The notes beneath the pieces are model-generated. The model saw only the letters and a program-made list of their open reading frames with translations. It ran no database searches and was not told the DNA's origin. From CAXSBR01 sp964252015 (lineage in GTDB: Bacteria; Actinomycetota; Actinomycetes; Mycobacteriales; Jatrophihabitantaceae), in the NCBI GenBank assembly GCA_964252015.1, contig CAXULW010000015.1, forward strand, positions 13,128-77,127: a stretch of 64,000 nucleotides of DNA. The letters are read 5' to 3'. Position numbers and translations under genes: made by a program. Of this stretch, positions 34,771 to 42,464 are shown piece after piece (position 1 is the first letter of the stretch; the number at the start of each line of letters is the position of its first letter).

Positions 34771-36009
34771 ATGCCCCCGTCCGCCCTGCCCGAAGGCGAT
34801 CCCGCCCCGAGCAGTGGGCGCCTGCCCGGGTCGGCGCTGGCCGGGGCGGCGCAGACCCCGTTCGGCGTGTACGTCCACATCCCGTTCTGCACCACCCGGT
34901 GTGGCTATTGCGACTTCAACACCTACACGGCCGAGGAACTGGGCACCGGGGTCGACGGCGGCACGGTCACCCGCGGTACCTGGGCCGACACGTTGCTCGG
35001 CGAGGTCAGGCTGGCCCGCGACGTGCTCGGACCGGACATCGCGCCGGTCTCGACCGTCTTCTTCGGTGGCGGGACGCCGACGTTGCTGCCGGCCGAGCAT
35101 CTCGGCCTCGTCCTGCGCGAGATCGTCGAGACGTTCGGGGTCGCCGCCGATCCCGAGATCACCACCGAGGCCAACCCGGAGTCGGTGGCCCCGGCCTATC
35201 TGGAGAGCCTGCGCGCGCAGGGCTTCACCCGGATCTCGGTCGGCATGCAGTCGGCGGTGCCGCGGGTGCTCGAGGTGCTCGACCGCCGGCACCGTCCCGG
35301 GCGCCCCGAGCAGGTCGTGGCCGAGGCCCGCGCGGCCGGCTTCGAGCACGTCAGCCTGGACCTGATCTACGGCGCGCCGTACGAGACCGACGCGGACTGG
35401 CAGGCGTCGCTGGACGCGGCCATCGGCTCGGGCGCCGATCACATCAGCGCGTACGCCTTGGTGGTCGAGGACGGGACGGCGCTGGCGCGGCAGGTGGCCC
35501 GCGGGATCGTCCCCGCGCCCGACGACGACGCGCTGGCCGACCGGTACGTGATGGCCGACGAGACGCTGCGCGCGGCCGGGTTCGAGTGGTACGAGGTGTC
35601 CAACTGGGCCCGCACCCCGGCCGATCGGTGCCGGCACAACGAGCTGTACTGGGAGGGCGCCAACTGGTGGGGGATCGGCCCCGGCGCGCACAGTCATTTC
35701 GGCGGCGTGCGCTGGTGGAACGTCAAGCACCCGGCCCGTTACGCCGACCTGCTCGCCCGCGGCGGCAGCCCGGCCGCCGGTCGCGAGACCCTCACCGCGC
35801 AGTCGCGCGAGACCGAGGCGCTGATGTTGGGGATACGCATGCGCGACGGCCTGCCCGCCCGCCAGTTGCCGCCGGACGCCGACGTCAAGATCGCCGCCCA
35901 GGTCACCTGGGGCCTGCTCGACGGCGACGCCTGGCGCGCGGGCCGGGTCGTGCTCACCCAGCGCGGCCGGCTGCTGGCCGATGCCGTCGTCCGCGATCTG
36001 ATGCAGTAG
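34771..36009 (+). CDS. hemW: Radical SAM heme chaperone HemW
   Basis: 412 residues; related to oxygen-independent coproporphyrinogen oxidase but acting in heme delivery. The radical SAM cluster motif is C40-x3-C44-x2-C47 (CTTRCGYCDFNTY), followed by FFGGGTPTLLP, NPESV and the SVGMQS and SLDLIYGAP motifs. HemW lacks the extra Cys of true CPO (CxxxCxxCxC), as here. Cytoplasmic. ATG 34771 chosen; upstream frame is not conserved. Same order as Rv2388c before hrcA. Confidence 0.95.
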   Translation: MPPSALPEGDPAPSSGRLPGSALAGAAQTPFGVYVHIPFCTTRCGYCDFNTYTAEELGTGVDGGTVTRGTWADTLLGEVRLARDVLGPDIAPVSTVFFGGGTPTLLPAEHLGLVLREIVETFGVAADPEITTEANPESVAPAYLESLRAQGFTRISVGMQSAVPRVLEVLDRRHRPGRPEQVVAEARAAGFEHVSLDLIYGAPYETDADWQASLDAAIGSGADHISAYALVVEDGTALARQVARGIVPAPDDDALADRYVMADETLRAAGFEWYEVSNWARTPADRCRHNELYWEGANWWGIGPGAHSHFGGVRWWNVKHPARYADLLARGGSPAAGRETLTAQSRETEALMLGIRMRDGLPARQLPPDADVKIAAQVTWGLLDGDAWRAGRVVLTQRGRLLADAVVRDLMQ

Positions 36010-36106
36010 CGCCGCTTCCGAGGTAGGACCCTGCGGCCAGGGGACCTGGTCAGGAGCGGCGTCTGGAGCAGGACCGGCCGAGGACGAACTGATGCCAGGA
36101 TGAGCT

Positions 36107-36940
36107 GTGCCCGACGCCGATCCGCCCCAGATCACCCGCCGCCGGTTGTTGGGCGCCGGGCTGGGCCTGGCCGGCGTCGCGGCGACCGGTGGCGTCGGGT
36201 ACGCCCTGGCCCCGCAGAAGTTGAAGGCCCGCGTCGGCCTCGGTGCCGACCCGTTCATCCCGGCGGCGCCCGAGGGTCAAGTCCGTCTGGAGACGGTTCA
36301 TTCGAAGGCCCGCGGTCGCGATGTCGGGTTCTTCACCGCCGTGCCCGCGGGCTTCGGTGCCGGGGCCGGCCTGCCGGTGGTCGTGATCCTGCACGGGGCC
36401 AGCGCAACGGCGGCCCGGTTCCGGGGCTTCGGCTTCGGCCATTTCCTGACCCAGGCCGTGCGCGACGGTGCGGCGCCGTTCGTGCTGGCCGGTGCCGACG
36501 GCGGCGTGCTGCGCTGGGAGAAGGACCCCAACAGTGCCGACGACCCGCAAGCCATGGTTCACGACGAGATACCGCAATGGCTGGCCAGTCGCGGATTCGA
36601 CGCTGATCGGCGGGCCTTGTGGGGGTGGTCGTTGGGCGGGTACGGCAGCCTCCGGTTCGCCGAGCGTTACCCGACGTGGGCCCGCTCGGTCGCGGTGTTC
36701 AGCCCGGCGGTCGCGGCCGGCGACGCCGTGTTCGCCGATGCCGCCCGCCTGGCCGATGTGCCCTTGGCGGTGTGGTGCGGTCGGCAGGACGGCTTCTACC
36801 CGGCGGTCCGGAGCCTGGTGACGGCACTGCCGCACGCACCGGAGATCGCCTCCTTCACCGCGGGGGCGCACACCCGGTTCTACTGGAACGACCACACGCT
36901 GGCCGCCTTCGCGTTTCTGGCCCGGCATCTCAGCCGCTGA
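36107..36940 (+). CDS. Tat-exported esterase
   Basis: 277 residues. A twin-arginine signal (ITRRRLLGAGLGLAGVAATG, residues 9-28) directs export of the folded enzyme. The mature part is an esterase-type alpha/beta hydrolase: HGASATA oxyanion region, nucleophile in WGWSLGGYGSLRFA, acidic residue near GRQDGFYP and final His in TAGAHTRFYWNDH. Substrate unknown. GTG 36107 start. Second secreted esterase in the window, unrelated in detail to the one at 28.8 kb. Confidence 0.87.
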   Translation: MPDADPPQITRRRLLGAGLGLAGVAATGGVGYALAPQKLKARVGLGADPFIPAAPEGQVRLETVHSKARGRDVGFFTAVPAGFGAGAGLPVVVILHGASATAARFRGFGFGHFLTQAVRDGAAPFVLAGADGGVLRWEKDPNSADDPQAMVHDEIPQWLASRGFDADRRALWGWSLGGYGSLRFAERYPTWARSVAVFSPAVAAGDAVFADAARLADVPLAVWCGRQDGFYPAVRSLVTALPHAPEIASFTAGAHTRFYWNDHTLAAFAFLARHLSR

Positions 36941-36959
36941 CCGATCCGTGCGGTGACGT

Positions 36960-37220
36960 TCAGTGGATCAACGGCAGCCGAGCAACGTCCTCACCCAGCC
37001 ACGCCCCCGCGTCCGCGTCCAGCTCAACTCGGCCGGTGGCCAGCCGGGCCCTGGGCCGTCCGAGCCGTCGTCCGGTCGCCCGCAGCCCGCGCGAGTCGGG
37101 GTCATCCCGCACTGCCCAGCCGGCGCACCCGGTCGGCGCCCACGACGCGGGCTCGTCGAGCGATTGCGCCAGCTCGCCCAGGTCGGCCTAGGCGGCCTGC
37201 CGCAGGTCGACTTCGGTCAC
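36960..37220 (-). pseudogene. Broken maleylpyruvate-isomerase-like (DinB-fold) gene
   Basis: A minus-strand frame from GTG 37220 to TGA 36962 has one internal TAG (37190-37188). The first part (VTEVDLRQAA, stop, ADLGELAQSLDEP, WAPTGCAGWAVRD) resembles the N-terminus, and the end (RVELDADAGAWLGEDVARL) the C-terminus, of actinobacterial maleylpyruvate-isomerase-N-domain proteins of about 200-240 residues; the middle ~140 residues are missing. So a stop codon plus a large internal deletion. Recognition is by eye and moderate. The rest of the 36941-37271 gap holds only the ribosome site of the next gene. Confidence 0.5.
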
Positions 37221-37271
37221 GGCCACAGCCAATCACGGCCCGGACCGACGGCGATGCAGTAGGAAGTACCA

Positions 37272-38252
37272 ATGCTCGAACTCGGCGATCAGTGGGTGTG
37301 GGATCTGTGGCTGGTCGACACCGGCGACGAGTTCCACATGTTCTTCCTCAAGGCGTCGCGGGCCCTGCAGGTGGAGGTCCGCCGGCACCGCCGCGCGACC
37401 ATCGGCCACGCCGTCTCCACCGATCTGCGGAACTGGACGCTGCTGCCCGACGCGCTCGTCCACGCCGACGAGCCCGCCTTCGACAGCCAGGCCACCTGGA
37501 CCGGCTCGACCATCCAGGGCCCGGACGGCACCTGGCACCTGTTCTACACCGGCATCGACCGCCACGAGGGCGGCACCGTGCAGCGCATCGGGGTGGCCAC
37601 GTCCACCGACCTGATCACCTGGGCGCAGCCGGCCGCGCCGCTGGTCGAAGCCGACCCGCGGTGGTACGAGACGGCCGCGGACCGCACCTGGGACGGCGTG
37701 GCCTGGCGCGATCCCTGGGTGTTCGCCGACCCGGACGGCGACGGCTGGCACATGCTCATCACCGCGCGGGCCAACACCGGTCCGGTCGACGAGCGCGGCG
37801 TCATCGGCCACGCCCGCTCGCCCGACCTGCGCGACTGGACCGTCCGGCCGCCGCTCACCCAGCCGGGACAGGGCTTCGGCCAGCTCGAGGTGCCGCAGGT
37901 CGCCGTCGTGGACGGACGGCCCGTGCTCGTGTTCAGCTGCTTGAGCGCGGAGTTGTCCGACGCCCACCGCGCGCGTCCCGGCGTCACGGCGAGCACCGGC
38001 GGCGTCTGGACCGTCGCCTCCGACGCGATCACCGGCCCGTTCGACACTTCGGCCGCGGTGGCCCTGTCCGGCCACACCCGCTACAGCGGCCGGTTGATCC
38101 AGGATCGCGACGGGCGCTGGGTGCTGATGAGCTTTCGTTACGCCGGCCCGGACACCGATTTCGTCGGCCTGATCGGCGATCCCGAACCGGTCGGCTGGAC
38201 CGGAAATGGGCTCGCGTTGCTGGCCGGGAGCGATCTACCGTCCTCGTCGTGA
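37272..38252 (+). CDS. Glycoside hydrolase family 32/43/68-like five-bladed propeller protein
   Basis: 326 residues without signal peptide. Catalytic landmarks of clan GH-J/F-type propellers are present: candidate nucleophile D11 in WVWDLWLV, transition-state stabiliser R146-D147-P148 in AWRDPWVFAD, and acid/base E206 in QLEVPQV. Repeating strand patterns (IGHAVSTDLRNWTLLP, IGVATSTDLITWAQP, IGHARSPDLRDWTV) mark propeller blades. Probably an intracellular fructosidase or related glycosidase; substrate uncertain. ATG 37272 has AGGAAG upstream. Stop overlaps the next GTG (GTGA). Confidence 0.8.
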   Translation: MLELGDQWVWDLWLVDTGDEFHMFFLKASRALQVEVRRHRRATIGHAVSTDLRNWTLLPDALVHADEPAFDSQATWTGSTIQGPDGTWHLFYTGIDRHEGGTVQRIGVATSTDLITWAQPAAPLVEADPRWYETAADRTWDGVAWRDPWVFADPDGDGWHMLITARANTGPVDERGVIGHARSPDLRDWTVRPPLTQPGQGFGQLEVPQVAVVDGRPVLVFSCLSAELSDAHRARPGVTASTGGVWTVASDAITGPFDTSAAVALSGHTRYSGRLIQDRDGRWVLMSFRYAGPDTDFVGLIGDPEPVGWTGNGLALLAGSDLPSSS

Positions 38253-38782
38253 CCGCTGCGCCGAGCCTGCCCGTCCCCGACGACAAGGACTGGACGTGGG
38301 TGCTCGATCGGCCCTGCCCGCAGTGTGCCTTCGACCCGTCCGCGATCACCGGACGCGACGTGGCGACCACCGTGCGAGCCACGGTGCCGCGCTGGCTCGC
38401 GGTGCTCGAACGCCCTGACGCGACCCGACGCCCGGCACCGCAGGTGTGGTCGGCGGCGGAGTACGCCTGCCACGTCACCGACGTGTTCCAGCTGTTCGAC
38501 GGGCGCACGCGGCAGATGCTCGGCGAGGACGACCCGGTGTTCGCCAACTGGGACCAGGACCGGACCGCGATCGAGCAGCGCTACTGGGAGCGGCTACCCG
38601 ACCAGATCGCCCCGGAACTGGCTGCCGCCGGCGAGCGGGCGGCGCAGACGTTCGACGTCATCACCGCGCAGGAGTGGACGCGGCCGGGCCGGCGCTCGAA
38701 CGGGTCGGCGTTCACCGTCGATTCGCTCGGGCGCTACTTCGTTCACGACGTGGTGCACCATCTGTACGACGTCGGCGGTTGA
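38249..38782 (+). CDS. DinB-family protein
   Basis: 177 residues of the DinB/YfiT-like four-helix fold: WVLDRPCPQCAFD, then VWSAAEYACHVTDVFQLFDGR and YFVHDVVHHLYDVGG. The His residues in CHVTDV and VHDVVHH are the putative metal ligands. Actinobacterial members are thought to act in mycothiol-dependent detoxification in some cases, but no reaction can be assigned. GTG overlaps the glycosidase stop by 4 nt, so the pair is co-translated. Confidence 0.82.
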   Translation: MTAAPSLPVPDDKDWTWVLDRPCPQCAFDPSAITGRDVATTVRATVPRWLAVLERPDATRRPAPQVWSAAEYACHVTDVFQLFDGRTRQMLGEDDPVFANWDQDRTAIEQRYWERLPDQIAPELAAAGERAAQTFDVITAQEWTRPGRRSNGSAFTVDSLGRYFVHDVVHHLYDVGG

Positions 38783-38803
38783 TCGTGGCTGGCAAGCCAG
38801 CGG

Positions 38804-39133
38804 CTAGCGCCGGTTGCCGGCCCCCCGGCTCGGTTTGAACTCGTCGAGGTCGAGCACCCGCACGTGCAGGGTGTGCCGCTGTTGCAGGGCCGCGCGCAGG
38901 GCCCGGTGCATGCCGTCCTCGAGGTAGATCTCGCCCTCCCACTGCACCGCGTGCGGGAAGAGGTCGCCGTAGAACGTCGACTTGTCATCGAGCAGGGTGT
39001 CCAGGGCCAGCTCGCGTTTGGTGGTGATGAGCTCGTCGAGGCGCACGGTTCGAGGTGCCACCCCGGCCCAGTCCCGGGCCGAGAAACCGTGGTCGGGGTA
39101 CGGACGCCCCTCGCGCACGGCCTTGAAAATCAA
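38804..39133 (-). CDS. Conserved actinobacterial hypothetical (Rv2375-like)
   Basis: 109 residues, small soluble protein: IFKAVREGRPYPDHGFSARDWA, VRLDELITTKRELALDTLLD, then STFYGDLFPHAVQW, EIYLEDGMHRALRAALQQR. I recall near-identical proteins in the same place beside hrcA in mycobacteria (Rv2375). EDGxHRALRA resembles the helix of ParB/sulfiredoxin-like folds, but function is unknown. TTG 39133-39131 is chosen because AGGAG lies 5 nt upstream and the family begins (M/V)IFKAV. Confidence 0.75.
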   Translation of the reverse strand: MIFKAVREGRPYPDHGFSARDWAGVAPRTVRLDELITTKRELALDTLLDDKSTFYGDLFPHAVQWEGEIYLEDGMHRALRAALQQRHTLHVRVLDLDEFKPSRGAGNRR

Positions 39134-39228
39134 TGCGGCTCCTGAGGTCGGACGGGGGCGAAGGCGAAACCCGAGGGTAGTGCAGCCCGGGCCGGCGTCG
39201 GTTCCTCGGCGTGGTGGAGTGGCCCAAT

Positions 39229-39234
39229 TAGGCT
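39229..39234 (+). promoter_or_regulatory. Likely -10 element for hrcA
   Basis: TAGGCT ends 7 nt before ATG 39242. No CIRCE inverted repeat (TTAGCACTC-N9-GAGTGCTAA) is seen in the 108 bp between the divergent genes. Confidence 0.45.
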
Positions 39235-39241
39235 GACCGAC

Positions 39242-40255
39242 ATGGCTATCGAGGATCGCAAGCTGGAGGTGTTGCGCGCGATCGTCGAGGACTTCATCGC
39301 CACCCGTGAACCCGTCGGCAGCAAGGCCCTGGTCGACCGGCATCACCTGGGCGTCTCGCCGGCCACGATCCGCAACGACATGGCCGCGCTCGAGGAAGAG
39401 GGCCTGATCGCCCAGCCGCACACGAGCGCCGGACGCGTGCCGACGGACGCCGGCTACCGGGTGTTCGTCGATCGGATCACCGCGCTCAAGCCGCTGACGT
39501 CGTCCGAGCGTCGCGCCATCGAGACGTTCATGACCGACGCGGTCGACCTGGACGACGTGCTGCACCGGGCCGTGCGCGCGCTGGCCCAGCTCACCCGCAA
39601 CGTGGCCGTGGTGCAGTACCCCTCGCTGTCACGCAGCCGGGTGCGGCACTTGGAACTGGTCGCGCTGACCTCGTCGCGGTTGATGCTCGTGCTCATCACC
39701 GACACCGGCCGGGTCGACCAGCGGGTGGTCGAACTGCCCGCGCCGGTCACCGACGAGGCTGTCTTCGAGCTGCGCTCGACGCTGAACAACCGGCTGCGCG
39801 ACCGGCCCCTGTCCGAAGCCCCGCAGATCGTGGCCGAACTGCCGATCACGGTGCCCTCCCACGTGCGCGGTCTCGTCACCACGCTCACCACCGTCCTGCT
39901 CGAAGCCCTGGTCGAGCAGCACAGCGAACGGATGCTGCTCGGCGGCACCGCGCACCTGACCGAGAACTCCTTCGACTTCCCCGCGATCCGTCCCGTGCTC
40001 GAAGCCTTGGAGGAGCAAGTCGTCATGCTGCGCCTGCTCGATCAGGCCGCGGCGTCGAGCGCGATCGTCGTGCGCATCGGCAACGAGACCGGGCACGAGG
40101 CGTTCGGGACGACGTCGCTGGTCTCGATCGGCTACGGCCCGACCGGCACCGCGGTGGCCGGCGTCGGCGTGCTCGGCCCGCGCCGGATGGACTACGCGCT
40201 GACCATGGCCCGGGTCGCTGCGGTCGCCCGCTACGTGAGCGACCTGATCGGCTGA
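39242..40255 (+). CDS. hrcA: Heat-inducible transcription repressor HrcA
   Basis: 337 residues: N-terminal winged helix (VLRAIVEDFIATREPVGSKAL, SPATIRNDMAALEEEGLI), dimerisation and inserted domains, and the C-terminal part SLVSIGYGPTGTAVAGVGVLGPRRMDY typical of HrcA. Represses groE/dnaK-type operons through CIRCE operators. dnaJ and rsmE follow, the standard hrcA-dnaJ-rsmE order (Rv2374c-Rv2372c). The 5' end looks leaderless (TAGGCT 7 nt upstream). Confidence 0.96.
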   Translation: MAIEDRKLEVLRAIVEDFIATREPVGSKALVDRHHLGVSPATIRNDMAALEEEGLIAQPHTSAGRVPTDAGYRVFVDRITALKPLTSSERRAIETFMTDAVDLDDVLHRAVRALAQLTRNVAVVQYPSLSRSRVRHLELVALTSSRLMLVLITDTGRVDQRVVELPAPVTDEAVFELRSTLNNRLRDRPLSEAPQIVAELPITVPSHVRGLVTTLTTVLLEALVEQHSERMLLGGTAHLTENSFDFPAIRPVLEALEEQVVMLRLLDQAAASSAIVVRIGNETGHEAFGTTSLVSIGYGPTGTAVAGVGVLGPRRMDYALTMARVAAVARYVSDLIG

Positions 40256-40404
40256 CCTGCCCGGCCTGCGATTGCCAACGCGCGAAGATGTTGCTGCGAC
40301 CGGGACGACCAGGTCGGCCGTGAGCGCGTAGTCGCAGCGGCCGGGGGAGAACCCAGCCGGTGCCGGCGCCGACCGGCCAGCACTCACCACCAACGGTGAT
40401 TACG

Positions 40405-40410
40405 TACACT
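40405..40410 (+). promoter_or_regulatory. Possible -10 element upstream of dnaJ
   Basis: TACACT about 40 nt before dnaJ in the 203-bp hrcA-dnaJ gap; would give dnaJ its own transcript. The rest of the gap shows nothing recognisable. Confidence 0.35.
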
Positions 40411-40458
40411 TGACGGTGCGGTCGGCACGTCTGCTGGGCCGAAGAGACTGTGCGAGAA

Positions 40459-41625
40459 ATGAGTTCGGTGCCCGAATCCGTCCGCGACTATTACGGCCTG
40501 CTCGGCGTGTCCCGCGACGCCACCGGTGAAGAGATCAAGCGGGCCTACCGCAAATTGGCCCGGGAACTCCACCCGGACGTCAACCCCGATCCCGCTGACC
40601 AGAACCGCTTCAAAGAGGTCACCGCCGCCTACGAGGTGCTGTCCGACCCCGAGAAGCGGCGCGTCGTCGACCTCGGCGGCGACCCGCTCGGCGGCCAGGG
40701 CGGCGGCCCGAACGGTGCCGGCAGCCCGTTCGGCGGCTTCGGCGGTGGCCTGGGCGACGTCTTCGACATGTTCTTCGGCGGGGGCGCCAACCCCGGCGGT
40801 CGAGGCCCGCGCAGCCGCGTCAGGGCCGGTGCCGACGCCCTGCTGCGCCTCGACCTGAACATGGCCGAGACCGCGCTGGGCGTGCATCGCGACATCGCGG
40901 TCGACACCGCCGTCGTCTGCGCCACCTGCCAGGGCGACGGCTGCGCGCCGGGCACCAAACCCCGCACCTGCGACATCTGCCACGGCGCCGGCGAGGTCCA
41001 GTCGGTGCAACGCTCCCTGCTCGGGCAGGTCATGACCAGCCGCCCCTGCCCGGCCTGCGCCGGCACCGGTGAGCAGATCCCGAGCCCGTGCCCCAGCTGC
41101 GGCGGCGACGGCCGCGTCCGCGCCTCGCGCACCATCTCGGTCGATGTCCCCGCCGGCGTCGAGGACGGCATGCGCATCCGGCTCACCGGCCAAGGCGAGG
41201 TCGGCCCCGGCGGTGGCCCGGCCGGTGACCTGTACGTGGAGATCCACGAGCTGGCCGACGACGTGTTCACCCGCGAGGGCGCCGACCTGCACTGCACGGT
41301 CTCGGTGCCCATGACGGCGGCCGCGCTCGGCACCGAGGTGCCGGTCACCGGCCTCGACGGCAAGCAGACGCTGGTCGAGGTTCGCCCGGGGACGCAGGCC
41401 GGCGCCGTCGTCACCCTGCGCGGCCTCGGCGTCGTCCACCTGCGCGACGTCCGCCGGGGCGACCTCTACGTCCACGTCGACGTGCGCACGCCCACCCGCC
41501 TCGACCCCGAGCAGGAGAAGCTGCTGCGGGACTTCGCGGCCCTGCGCGATGAACACGTCTCGGTGGCCAGCCCGCGCGGTGGATTCCTCGGCAAGTTCCG
41601 CGACGTGCTCAACGGCGGCCGTTGA
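40459..41625 (+). CDS. dnaJ: Chaperone DnaJ
   Basis: Hsp70 co-chaperone, type I, 388 residues. J domain with H38-P39-D40, Gly/Phe-rich region (about 75-118), four zinc-binding CxxCxGxG motifs (CATCQGDG, CDICHGAG, CPACAGTG, CPSCGGDG) and C-terminal substrate-binding domains. ATG 40459 or the in-frame GTG 40450, which is closer to GAAGAGA, could be the start. Corresponds to dnaJ2 in mycobacteria, encoded after hrcA. Confidence 0.95.
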   Translation: MSSVPESVRDYYGLLGVSRDATGEEIKRAYRKLARELHPDVNPDPADQNRFKEVTAAYEVLSDPEKRRVVDLGGDPLGGQGGGPNGAGSPFGGFGGGLGDVFDMFFGGGANPGGRGPRSRVRAGADALLRLDLNMAETALGVHRDIAVDTAVVCATCQGDGCAPGTKPRTCDICHGAGEVQSVQRSLLGQVMTSRPCPACAGTGEQIPSPCPSCGGDGRVRASRTISVDVPAGVEDGMRIRLTGQGEVGPGGGPAGDLYVEIHELADDVFTREGADLHCTVSVPMTAAALGTEVPVTGLDGKQTLVEVRPGTQAGAVVTLRGLGVVHLRDVRRGDLYVHVDVRTPTRLDPEQEKLLRDFAALRDEHVSVASPRGGFLGKFRDVLNGGR

Positions 41626-41676
41626 CCGCCGCGGGATGACCACCGGCCCGTCCGGCCATCGCCTCGGGACGCGGCC

Positions 41677-42408
41677 GTGAGCCGGCCCGTCTTTCAGCTC
41701 GACCCGCTGCCAACGGGGCCCACGGTGCGCCTCGACGGCCCGGAGGGTCACCACGCGGCCACGGTGCGCCGGCTGCGGGTGGACGAGCAGCTGGTGCTGG
41801 CCGACGGGCATGGCGCCCGCCGGGTCGGGCGGGTGAGCTGGGTGGGACGCGACCAGCTCGACGTCGACTGCGGGCCGATCGAGGTCGTCCCCGAGCCCGA
41901 TCCGCGCCTGGTCGTGGTCCAGGCCCTGCCCAAGGGCGACCGGGCCGAACTGGCGCTGGAACTGGTTACCGAGCTCGGCGCCGACGAGATCGTGCCGTGG
42001 GCGGCGCAGCGGTCGGTGGTTCAGTGGCGCGGGCAGCGGGAGAGCAAGAGCCTCGGCCGCTGGCGCCGCACCGTGGTCGAGGCAGGCAAGCAGAGTCGTC
42101 GGGTGCGGTTCCCGGTCGTCTCCGACCCGGTCGACCTGGCCGGTCTGACCCGACGTATCGGGTCCGCCGCGGCCGGCCTGATCCTGCACTCCGACGCCAC
42201 CCAGGCGCTGCCGGACCTGCCCCTGCCGGCAACCGGTGAGGTGGTGATCGTGGTCGGACCCGAAGGCGGCATCAGCCCGGGCGAGCTCGATGCGCTGACC
42301 GCCGCCGGCGCCACTGCGGTGCGGATGGGCGAGCCGGTGCTGCGCACGTCCACCGCGGGCGGCGCCGCCCTGGCCGTTCTCTGTGCCCGCCTCGGCCGCT
42401 GGTCCTGA
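41677..42408 (+). CDS. rsmE: 16S rRNA m3U1498 methyltransferase
   Basis: 243-residue SPOUT-class enzyme methylating U1498 of 16S rRNA. N-terminal PUA-like domain (GPTVRLDGPEGHHAATVRRLRVDEQ) and SPOUT domain with deep-knot motifs VVIVVGPEGGISPGELDAL and MGEPVLRTSTAGGAALAVL. Cytoplasmic. GTG 41677. Follows dnaJ in the usual order; a long palindrome begins five bases after its stop. Confidence 0.95.
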   Translation: MSRPVFQLDPLPTGPTVRLDGPEGHHAATVRRLRVDEQLVLADGHGARRVGRVSWVGRDQLDVDCGPIEVVPEPDPRLVVVQALPKGDRAELALELVTELGADEIVPWAAQRSVVQWRGQRESKSLGRWRRTVVEAGKQSRRVRFPVVSDPVDLAGLTRRIGSAAAGLILHSDATQALPDLPLPATGEVVIVVGPEGGISPGELDALTAAGATAVRMGEPVLRTSTAGGAALAVLCARLGRWS

Positions 42409-42412
42409 CCAC

Positions 42413-42461
42413 CGGTTTTGGTCAGTTGACCCCGCATACGCGGGTCAACTGACCAAAACCG
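42413..42461. terminator. Perfect 20-bp palindrome between rsmE and FUSC gene
   Basis: Left arm CGGTTTTGGTCAGTTGACCC (42413-42432), 9-nt loop CGCATACGC, right arm the exact reverse complement (42442-42461). It separates two convergent genes 4-5 nt from each stop. AAAACC and GGTTTT ends give short T-tracts in both directions, as expected of a bidirectional terminator. Confidence 0.8.
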
Positions 42462-42464
42462 CGG

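Noticed and set aside
34339..36258. 639-codon frame antisense to hemW and neighbours
   Set aside because: Spans two genes on the other strand with low-complexity Arg/Gly/Val content; hemW is certain.
40023..40409. Minus-strand 128-codon gene between hrcA and dnaJ
   Set aside because: Arg/Pro/Gly-rich and overlaps hrcA; no ribosome site or domain.
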